From an uncultured Campylobacter sp. (GTDB lineage: Bacteria > Campylobacterota > Campylobacteria > Campylobacterales > Campylobacteraceae): a DNA stretch of 5,156 nt. This document shows, piece by piece, positions 1 to 5,058 of this stretch (position 1 is the stretch's first letter; every line of letters starts with the position of its first letter). The position numbers and the translations under genes are program-made. The DNA lies in NCBI RefSeq assembly GCF_938030785.1, contig NZ_CALHIK010000066.1, positions 1 to 5,156 of the forward strand, in the 5' to 3' direction. The notes beneath the pieces were generated by a model that searched no databases, was not told the origin of the DNA, and was given only the letters and a program-made list of their open reading frames with translations.

Positions 1-1224
1 CGCGCCGTTACCCGTTGAAATTTCAAGCTTTGCGCCCTTTACGCCGTTTAGCTTTACGCGCAGCATATTCGCCGCAGGGCTTGAAATCTCGGGCTTATCC
101 ATAAAGGAGTAGCTGGTTTTGTAGCTTTTCATCAAATCGTTGCAGTCTTTCGGGGTTACGAATATGTCGTAAAACACGCCGTTTTTCACGCTCAAATTTT
201 CTCCGCCTTGCACGACGAAGTATCTAAATTTAGGTGCCTGCGTGATAAACTCCCACCGCAGCGTCTTTTGCTTCCCGCCCTGCTCGTAATTAAACTCCGC
301 GCCGTATTTGGCGTCAAATTTAAAAACCTCTCTGCTGAAAAGCACAAACTGCCTATCGCTTAAAATGGCGTTAGGATCGGAGTTTTTGTCTAAAATTTTA
401 ACGTTTTGAAGCTCCCTGCCGCTTTCGTAAATTTTAAAACTTTTCATCGCTACGGGCGGTCCCTCGGCATTAAATTCCACGCTTACGGGATTTGCGGTGA
501 TTTTGCACTCGGGCATGGGGTCTGGAATTTCATTGCTGAAAAATGCGAGCGCGGGCTCGTCGTTCGGGTAGTAGACGTAAGGGCGCGAGTTCAGCGCGGT
601 GGCGCCTTTGAACTTATCCTCCCTCATCCGTAGCGTTTCGTTTTTACACATCCCCAGTAGAAATTTGCCGCTTCCTTCGTCGTTTAAATTCCGCGAGCAA
701 AAGGCGTTTAGGCGCGAATTTCCCATCTCAAAAACGTAGCTACTCTTTTTGCCGTGCTCAAAATAGCCGATGCCGATCTCATCCGAGGCGAAATCTAAAA
801 ATGCAAATCTATGGTAGATCGCGCTGAGTAGCCCGTCGATCGCGCTTTTTAGATCGCTTGAATTATAGGATAAATTTTCCCGTACTGCGGCACTATAGCC
901 TGCGTAAAAAGCGCGCTTTGACGGATTCTCGCCCGTAAAATTCGGCTTGCCCGGGCTCTCGTCGTGCGACATCGCCTCGTTTGCGACGACATATTTTGCG
1001 TGATTAAGCGCGGAGGTGTTTAAAATTTCATTCTGCGCAAGCTGATTTAGTCCAGATTTTGCGCGCACATTGTTGATGTAGCTTAGCGGATCGTCGTAAA
1101 AGGAAAAGCCGCTCATCGCAACGAGCGGCTGTTTTAAATTTGAAGGGGTGTTTTCGCATGCGGCAAAAAGCGCGCAAATCGCCCCAAGGCCCAGGAGCCT
1201 AAGCCGTAGGGCCCGCTTTAGCAA
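1..1224 (-). CDS. CAP (SCP/PR1-like) domain lipoprotein, 3' end beyond window
   Basis: I read one uninterrupted minus-strand frame of 408 codons that leaves the window still open. The only ATG/GTG/TTG between the preceding in-frame stop (TAA at 1242-1240) and the signal peptide is TTG at 1224-1222. It gives a lipoprotein signal: basic start (MLKRALRLR), hydrophobic core, then LFAAC with Cys23 as the predicted lipidation site. Phe at -3 is slightly off the usual lipobox. Residues about 42-165 match the CAP pattern: NNVRAKSGL (51-59), MSHDES around His87, RENLSY with Glu116, YHRFAFLD with His138, EIGIGY with Glu149. His87, Glu116, His138 and Glu149 are candidates for the CAP tetrad. Roughly 240 further residues follow, including YPNDEPALAF (219-228) and EIPDPMPEC (232-240), which I cannot assign, and Cys176, 193, 240 and 361. 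The start overlaps pckA by 26 nt, suggesting translational coupling. Bacterial CAP proteins are usually secreted or surface-anchored with poorly known activity. The family call is fairly safe; the start is less so. Confidence 0.85.
   Translation of the reverse strand, partial: MLKRALRLRLLGLGAICALFAACENTPSNLKQPLVAMSGFSFYDDPLSYINNVRAKSGLNQLAQNEILNTSALNHAKYVVANEAMSHDESPGKPNFTGENPSKRAFYAGYSAAVRENLSYNSSDLKSAIDGLLSAIYHRFAFLDFASDEIGIGYFEHGKKSSYVFEMGNSRLNAFCSRNLNDEGSGKFLLGMCKNETLRMREDKFKGATALNSRPYVYYPNDEPALAFFSNEIPDPMPECKITANPVSVEFNAEGPPVAMKSFKIYESGRELQNVKILDKNSDPNAILSDRQFVLFSREVFKFDAKYGAEFNYEQGGKQKTLRWEFITQAPKFRYFVVQGGENLSVKNGVFYDIFVTPKDCNDLMKSYKTSYSFMDKPEISSPAANMLRVKLNGVKGAKLEISTGNGA
1107..1130 (-). 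terminator. terminator-like hairpin inside the CAP lipoprotein gene, downstream of pckA
   Basis: Read on the minus strand, AGCCGCTC and GAGCGGCT form a perfect 8-bp GC-rich stem around the 8-nt loop GTTGCGAT, followed at once by TTTTCCTTTT counting the last stem base. This is the layout of an intrinsic terminator. It lies about 69 nt after the pckA stop codon but within codons 32-40 of the CAP lipoprotein. On the plus strand the same stem is followed by GTTTTAAATTT, so it could also act in that direction. Whether it ends pckA transcription, attenuates the lipoprotein, or is melted by coupled ribosomes cannot be told from sequence. Confidence 0.5.
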
Positions 1225-2782
1225 ACTCGACCCCCTCTTTTACGTCCTCGTAGCGTTTGAAATTCTCTTCAAACATCTTTGCTAGCTTATCGCGCGTGAT
1301 ATTATATTCCGCCGGGTGCGTCCACGTATTGATAGGATTTAGCAGCTTCGTCTTGACGCCTGCGAGCTCTTTTGGGATCGCAAGGTTAAATTTCTCGAAA
1401 TTTTCAAATTCGCACTTTTTGATACTGCCGTCCAGGATCGCGTTTATGCATGCGCGAGTGGCTTTGATGCTCATTCGCTTGCCCACGCCGTACGCGCCGC
1501 CGCTCCAGCCTGTGTTTACCAGATAGACGCTGACGTTGTGCTTATCGATCTTTTCGCCTAGCAGCTTAGCGTAAACGGTTGGGTGCAGCGGCATAAACGG
1601 CTCGCCAAAGCACGCGCTAAATGTCGCCACGGGCTCGGTGATGCCGCGCTCGGTGCCGGCAACTTTGGCCGTATAGCCGCTTAGGAAATAATACATAGCC
1701 TGCTCTTTGGTTAGCTTTGCGACCGGCGGCAAAACGCCGAATGCGTCGGCGGTTAGGAAGATGATGTTTTTCGGATGGCCGCCAGCAGAGCTTGGCTCGT
1801 AGTTATCGATGTGATAGATCGGGTAGCTGACACGGGTGTTTTCGGTCTTGCTGCCGTCTTTATAGTCCACGACGCCAGCCTCGTCCGCAACCACGTTTTC
1901 AAGCAATGCGTCGCGCTTGATCGCGGCGTAAATTTCAGGCTCGCTGCTCGGGTCTAAATTTATGCACTTCGCGTAGCAGCCGCCCTCGAAGTTAAATATC
2001 CCCTCATCGTCCCAGCCGTGCTCGTCGTCGCCGATCAGCTTGCGGTTTGGATCGGTCGAGAGCGTAGTTTTGCCCGTGCCGCTTAGACCGAAAAATAGCG
2101 CCGTGTCGCCATCTTTGCCCACGTTTGCCGAGCAGTGCATACTTAGCTTGCCCTCGAGCGGCAACCAGTAGTTCATCATTGAGAAAATGCCCTTTTTCAT
2201 CTCGCCGCCGTACCACGTTCCGCCGATAACAGCGACGTTTTCCTCGACGTTAAAGATAACGAAAACGTCGGAGTTTAGCCCCTGCTCTTTGCAATCTTCG
2301 TTTTTGCATTTGCACGCGTTGTAAACGACGAAATCGGGATGAAATTCCGCCAGCTCGCTCTTGCTTGGACGAATGAACATATTTTTAACAAAATGCGCCT
2401 GCCATGCGACTTCGGTTACAAAACGAACTGATTTTTTGCTCTTTTCGCTAGCGCCGCAAAATGCGTCTTGGATAAAGATATCCTTGCCGCTTAGCTGGGC
2501 TTTAGCTTTGGCTAAAAGCTTATCGAAAAGCTCTTTTGAGATAGGCTGATTTACCTTGCCCCAGGCGATGTATTTTTGGCTCGGATCTTGCTTTACGAAG
2601 TACTTATCCTTTGGGCTACGACCTGTAAATATGCCCGTGTCCACCATAAATGTGCCGTTACTGCTAACGCGTCCCTCGCCCATAGCCTTTTCAAGCTCGA
2701 AAAGCTCGTCATAGCTTAGGTTGTGGTTGATTTTTTTGATATCTTTAAGACCTAGTTTATCCAGATCGTTCGGAGTTGTCAT
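1199..2782 (-). CDS. pckA: phosphoenolpyruvate carboxykinase (ATP)
   Basis: Cytoplasmic enzyme that converts oxaloacetate and ATP to phosphoenolpyruvate, CO2 and ADP, the entry step of gluconeogenesis. The 527 residues are close to the usual 520-540 and all family motifs are present: RSPKDKY (55-61, oxaloacetate-binding Arg55), YGGEMKKG (191-198, metal ligand Lys197), SMHCSAN with His216, P-loop GLSGTGKTTLS (232-242, Lys238), kinase-2 LIGDDEHGWDD (249-259, Asp253), ENTRVSYP with Arg317, and the nucleotide-binding C-terminal segment NTGWSGGAYGVGKR (423-436). Most of these residues lie 16 positions before their E. coli counterparts, as I remember that protein. ATG at 2782-2780 is preceded by a good ribosome site. 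The gene lies 130 nt downstream of pycB, which makes its substrate, and has its own candidate promoter. The final 26 nt overlap the CAP lipoprotein start. One oddity is a Cys-rich stretch, CKCKNEDC (157-164). In asaccharolytic campylobacters this enzyme is known to be essential for gluconeogenesis. Confidence 0.98.
   Translation of the reverse strand: MTTPNDLDKLGLKDIKKINHNLSYDELFELEKAMGEGRVSSNGTFMVDTGIFTGRSPKDKYFVKQDPSQKYIAWGKVNQPISKELFDKLLAKAKAQLSGKDIFIQDAFCGASEKSKKSVRFVTEVAWQAHFVKNMFIRPSKSELAEFHPDFVVYNACKCKNEDCKEQGLNSDVFVIFNVEENVAVIGGTWYGGEMKKGIFSMMNYWLPLEGKLSMHCSANVGKDGDTALFFGLSGTGKTTLSTDPNRKLIGDDEHGWDDEGIFNFEGGCYAKCINLDPSSEPEIYAAIKRDALLENVVADEAGVVDYKDGSKTENTRVSYPIYHIDNYEPSSAGGHPKNIIFLTADAFGVLPPVAKLTKEQAMYYFLSGYTAKVAGTERGITEPVATFSACFGEPFMPLHPTVYAKLLGEKIDKHNVSVYLVNTGWSGGAYGVGKRMSIKATRACINAILDGSIKKCEFENFEKFNLAIPKELAGVKTKLLNPINTWTHPAEYNITRDKLAKMFEENFKRYEDVKEGVEFAKAGPTA
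1231..1238 (-). promoter_or_regulatory. candidate ribosome binding site for the CAP lipoprotein (supports TTG start)
   Basis: On the minus strand AGAGGGGG lies 6 nt before the TTG at 1224-1222. Its GAGG core is 9 nt from that codon. It sits inside the coding sequence of pckA, so it also encodes Pck residues. It is not a textbook AGGAGG, but together with the signal peptide that follows it favours TTG as the true start. Confidence 0.5.
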
Positions 2783-2788
2783 TTTGCG

Positions 2789-2796
2789 TCCTTCTT
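2789..2796 (-). promoter_or_regulatory. ribosome binding site of pckA
   Basis: On the minus strand AAGAAGGA stands 6 nt (CGCAAA) before the ATG at 2782-2780, a standard Shine-Dalgarno match and spacing that fixes the pckA start. Confidence 0.8.
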
Positions 2797-2824
2797 AAAT
2801 TAAATTTTGATAAAAGATTGCGCT

Positions 2825-2830
2825 ATTATA
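2825..2830 (-). promoter_or_regulatory. sigma-70 type -10 box, candidate pckA promoter
   Basis: The minus strand carries a perfect TATAAT, preceded by the A/T-rich stretch TAAATTTTAAGC and with no recognisable -35 hexamer 17 bp upstream. That is normal for Campylobacter vegetative promoters, which rely on an extended -10 region and upstream T-rich periodicity. Transcription would start near 2818, giving a leader of about 35 nt to the pckA ATG. It would let pckA be expressed separately from pycB. Confidence 0.6.
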
Positions 2831-2878
2831 GCTTAAAATTTAGGTGAGCTCGCTTAAGCACCGAGGATAGCCCTCATG

Positions 2879-2907
2879 AAATTTAGGCGGGAGCGCCGCC
2901 TAAATTT
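2879..2907 (-). terminator. perfect inverted repeat after pycB, possible weak terminator or mRNA 3'-end hairpin
   Basis: AAATTTAGGCGG (minus strand 2907-2896) pairs perfectly with CCGCCTAAATTT (2890-2879) across a 5-nt loop, starting about 5 nt after the pycB stop codon. The minus-strand 3' side ends in AAATTT and then CATGAGG, so the U-tract is only three bases and partly within the stem. It could be an inefficient terminator giving partial read-through into pckA, or a processing/stability hairpin. It is followed by the pckA promoter. Confidence 0.5.
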
Positions 2908-2912
2908 AGAGC

Positions 2913-4736
2913 TTATCTTAAAATCGCAAGCACTTGATCGGCATCGACCGTATCGCCCTGGGCGACTAAAATTTTATCGATTATACCTTTGCGGGGGCTT
3001 TCGATATTTATCTCCATCTTCATCGCTTCAAGCACGATGATCGTCTGCCCTGCCTCGACGATATCGTCTTGCTTGACTAAAATTTTAAATACGTTGCTAG
3101 GAAGCGTCGCTTTTACTTCGTTGCCGTCCGCGCCGCTTGCCTTGCTTTCGGGGCTAGCTTGCACTTGCGGCTTTGCGGGCGCTGAGGTATCGAAGCTAAC
3201 GTCGTATCGATCGCCGTTTACGAGCACATTTTGCCCCGCAAATTCTACGCTGTAAATTTTGCCGTTAATTTTAACGTCAAATTTGCCGTTTTTAGAAATA
3301 CCGTTTTGATGGCTTACAGCGGGCGCTACGTCCTCTTTTTTGCGGCTCATCACCTTGCCCTCGCCTTTTAAAAACGCGATGCCCTTTTCTTTGCACGCAA
3401 GCGCGATGAATATGTTCTCCTCGCTAGGCTCGATGCCTTGTTCGCGCAGAATTTTCTGCGCATACGCAATACTCTTGCTCTCGTCGGCGTCGGCGATATC
3501 TACGGCGTGCTTGGTCGTAGGCTCTAGCCCCAGCTGCTCGGCAGCCATCTTAATCACGCCGTCATCGGGTTTAACGGGCGTCTTGCCGAAATAACCTAGC
3601 ACCATCTTGCCGTAGCCCTCGGCGATCTTTTTCCACGGACCGAACATTACGTTGTTAAACGCCTGCTGGAAATAAAACTGACTAACCGGAGTCACGCTCG
3701 TGCCGAAACCGCCCTTTTCGACGACCTCGCGCATAGCCTTGATGACGGCTGGAAATTTGTCTAAAATTTTATTATCGCGCATCATCTGAGTGTTTGCGGT
3801 AAGCGCGCCTCCTGGCATCGGCGAAAACGGAATGAGCGGGCTTACCTGCGTGGCCTCTGGCGGCATAAAATAATCCTTCAAGCACTCGCCCAAAACCTCT
3901 TCATATTTTAAAATTTTCTCCGCGTCTAGCCCCAGGTCGAAATTTTGCCCCTTCGTCGCGTGCAGCAGCGTAAGGATGTCCGGCTGGCTGGTGCCGCCGC
4001 TTACGGGATGCGCGGCAAGATCGATGCCGTCTACGCCCGCAACGAGCGCAGCCTGATAGCATGCGACGCTAACGCCCGCCGTCTCGTGTGTGTGCAGGCG
4101 GATATGCACGCCGTCGCCTAAAATTTTACGCGCGCGCTTGATCGTCTCATAGACCTTCTGCGGGCTGCTGGTACCGCTTGCGTCTTTGAAGCAGACGCTG
4201 TCGAACGGAATCTGCGCATCTAAAATTTGACGCAGAATTCTCTCGTAAAACGCCGCATCGTGCGCGCCGCTGCATCCCGGCGGCAGATCCATCATCGTAA
4301 TCACGACTTCGTGTTTAAGACCGTGACGATGTATGCACTCGCCGCTAAATTTTAAATTTTCCACGTCGTTTAGCGCGTCGAAATTTCTAATCGTCGTCGT
4401 GCCGTGCTTGGCAAAAAGCTTGGCGTGCAGATCGATGATCTCGCGGCTGCCAGTATCGAGCGTGACGGTATTTACGCCGCGGCTAAGGGTTTGCAGGTTC
4501 GCCTCAGGCCCCACGATGCTTCTAAATTTATCCATCATCTCAAAGGCGTCTTCGTTTAGGTAAAAATACAGGCTCTGAAACCGCGCGCCGCCACCGAATT
4601 CGAAGTGCGTGATGCCCGCGTCTTTGGCCGCGCTAACGGCAGGCAAAAAGTCCGCCATCGCCACGCGCGCGCCGAAAACTGACTGAAATCCGTCGCGAAA
4701 GGTCGTATCCATAACGTCGATAAGCTTTTTAGCCAT
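2913..4736 (-). CDS. pycB: pyruvate carboxylase subunit B / OadA-type biotin carboxyltransferase
   Basis: Carboxyltransferase subunit carrying biotin: it moves CO2 from carboxybiotin to pyruvate to form oxaloacetate. In two-subunit pyruvate carboxylase the biotin carboxylase PycA charges it; no pycA is present here. Domains in the 607 residues: DRE-TIM carboxyltransferase barrel at about 5-270, with MDTTFRDGFQS (9-19, metal ligand Asp10), Lys184 in CFKDASGT (the lysine carbamylated in the family) and metal ligands His215/His217 in RLHTHETAG; conserved PYC/OadA region at about 285-460 (SPLIPFSPMPGGALTANTQM); Ala/Pro/Ser-rich linker with a small beta-type segment at 462-540; biotinyl domain at about 541-607 with biotin on Lys573 in EAMKMEI. 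The usual PMPG near the start of the biotinyl domain reads TLPS. ATG at 4736-4734 follows AGGAG by 6 nt. Pairing with pckA argues for pyruvate carboxylase rather than Na+-pumping oxaloacetate decarboxylase alpha, which shares this architecture; no OadB or OadG is visible. Confidence 0.95.
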   Translation of the reverse strand: MAKKLIDVMDTTFRDGFQSVFGARVAMADFLPAVSAAKDAGITHFEFGGGARFQSLYFYLNEDAFEMMDKFRSIVGPEANLQTLSRGVNTVTLDTGSREIIDLHAKLFAKHGTTTIRNFDALNDVENLKFSGECIHRHGLKHEVVITMMDLPPGCSGAHDAAFYERILRQILDAQIPFDSVCFKDASGTSSPQKVYETIKRARKILGDGVHIRLHTHETAGVSVACYQAALVAGVDGIDLAAHPVSGGTSQPDILTLLHATKGQNFDLGLDAEKILKYEEVLGECLKDYFMPPEATQVSPLIPFSPMPGGALTANTQMMRDNKILDKFPAVIKAMREVVEKGGFGTSVTPVSQFYFQQAFNNVMFGPWKKIAEGYGKMVLGYFGKTPVKPDDGVIKMAAEQLGLEPTTKHAVDIADADESKSIAYAQKILREQGIEPSEENIFIALACKEKGIAFLKGEGKVMSRKKEDVAPAVSHQNGISKNGKFDVKINGKIYSVEFAGQNVLVNGDRYDVSFDTSAPAKPQVQASPESKASGADGNEVKATLPSNVFKILVKQDDIVEAGQTIIVLEAMKMEINIESPRKGIIDKILVAQGDTVDADQVLAILR

Positions 4737-4742
4737 TTTTAG

Positions 4743-4747
4743 CTCCT
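4743..4747 (-). promoter_or_regulatory. ribosome binding site of pycB
   Basis: AGGAG on the minus strand, 6 nt (CTAAAA) before the ATG at 4736-4734, confirms the start of pycB. Confidence 0.8.
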
Positions 4748-4763
4748 AGATTAAATTTTGCAA

Positions 4764-4769
4764 ATTCTA
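4764..4769 (-). promoter_or_regulatory. candidate -10 box for pycB
   Basis: TAGAAT on the minus strand (one mismatch to TATAAT), preceded by CTAGAAATAT and a T6 run at 4788-4783, resembles a Campylobacter promoter lacking a -35 box. Overlapping TATTAG is an alternative. A/T richness makes chance matches likely here. Confidence 0.35.
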
Positions 4770-4892
4770 ATATTTCTAGCCTAAAAAAGCTTTTAAAATA
4801 AAAATTTTAGATGAATTTCGCCTGTGTTCGCTTGCGGCGGCGGGGTTAAAATTTGACGGCAAGATTAAAAAATTTAATGTGAGCAGGAGAAA

Positions 4893-4931
4893 TTGTGACA
4901 GCGAGCGGGAGCCGGCAGGGGGCTCTCACAA
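4893..4931. repeat. bulged GC-rich inverted repeat TTGTGA...TCACAA
   Basis: TTGTGA (4893-4898) pairs with TCACAA (4926-4931), and inside it GAGCC (4909-4913) pairs with GGCTC (4921-4925) around the loop GGCAGGG; the left side bulges by 10 nt. An alternative outer arm, TGTGAG at 4878-4883, can pair with CTCACA at 4925-4930, so two mutually exclusive folds share one 3' arm. It may be a structured leader, an operator or chance. Confidence 0.4.
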
Positions 4932-4937
4932 GGATAC

Positions 4938-4961
4938 CGAATTTTATTCGAGTAAAATTCG
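4938..4961. repeat. inverted repeat 1: CGAATTTTA / TAAAATTCG
   Basis: A perfect 9-bp inverted repeat with a 6-nt TTCGAG loop. It lies 98-121 nt before the ATG at 5059 and 7 bases before a second inverted repeat of similar size. The loop resembles a tRNA T-loop, but the stem does not fit a tRNA. Confidence 0.6.
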
Positions 4962-4967
4962 CCAATT

Positions 4968-4989
4968 CAAAATTTAGCTCGAAATTTTG
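4968..4989. repeat. inverted repeat 2: CAAAATTT / AAATTTTG
   Basis: A perfect 8-bp inverted repeat with a 6-nt AGCTCG loop, just after inverted repeat 1. Both arms contain AAATTT, so it may only reflect the density of that word here. As a tandem pair upstream of a candidate promoter the two repeats could also be regulator sites. Confidence 0.5.
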
Positions 4990-5030
4990 CCGCGAGAATG
5001 AAATTTTTAGCGAAAATATCTGCAATTTAT

Positions 5031-5036
5031 TATAAA
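5031..5036 (+). promoter_or_regulatory. candidate -10 box for the rightward gene
   Basis: TATAAA on the plus strand (overlapping TATTAT at 5028-5033 is an alternative), with TTTTTAGCG about 20 bases upstream and no clear -35 hexamer. Transcription would start near 5043, leaving a leader of about 16 nt, short but enough to include the ribosome site. Confidence 0.45.
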
Positions 5037-5045
5037 ATTACGCGC

Positions 5046-5053
5046 AGAAAGGA
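5046..5053 (+). promoter_or_regulatory. ribosome binding site of the rightward gene
   Basis: AGAAAGGA ends 5 nt before the ATG at 5059-5061. It is the main support that this short partial frame is a real gene. Confidence 0.65.
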
Positions 5054-5058
5054 TATTC

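Larger units (their letters stand above)
4737..5058. other. divergent intergenic region with inverted repeats, no convincing gene
   Basis: These 322 bases separate pycB (leftward) from the rightward gene at 5059. I see candidate promoters at both ends, AAATTT words at high density, a GC-rich patch (about 4899-4927) and three inverted repeats listed separately. No tRNA or recognisable RNA gene is visible. The longest small frame noticed (GTG 4879 to TAG 4977, 32 residues) has no ribosome site. Confidence 0.7.

Noticed and set aside
406..633. Plus-strand open frame of 75 codons in the left region
   Set aside because: It lies opposite the CAP lipoprotein frame, has no ribosome site and no recognisable protein features; it is a shadow of the minus-strand gene.
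2004..2216. Minus-strand 70-codon frame inside pckA
   Set aside because: It is an out-of-frame shadow of pckA over its P-loop region, with composition typical of a shifted frame (many Arg/Gly).
3444..3461. GCGCAGA-ATTT-TCTGCGC inverted repeat
   Set aside because: It lies within conserved pycB codons (AQKILRE), has no T-tract and no context for a regulatory role.
2989..3594. Two plus-strand open frames (2989-3255 and 3340-3594)
   Set aside because: Both are antisense to the strongly conserved pycB coding sequence; their Ser/Leu/Ala-rich translations are typical of reverse-frame shadows.
4893..4931. TGTGA...TCACA as a CRP-type operator
   Set aside because: CRP half-sites are 6 bases apart; here they are 27 apart, so pairing in RNA or chance is more likely.
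4938..4961. TTCGAG loop suggesting a tRNA T-arm
   Set aside because: The closing position would be an A-A mismatch instead of G-C, and no acceptor, D or anticodon arms can be placed around it.
4879..4977. Small plus-strand frame starting GTG (32 residues) in the intergenic region
   Set aside because: No ribosome site, non-ATG start and no recognisable similarity; its bases are explained better by the inverted repeats.
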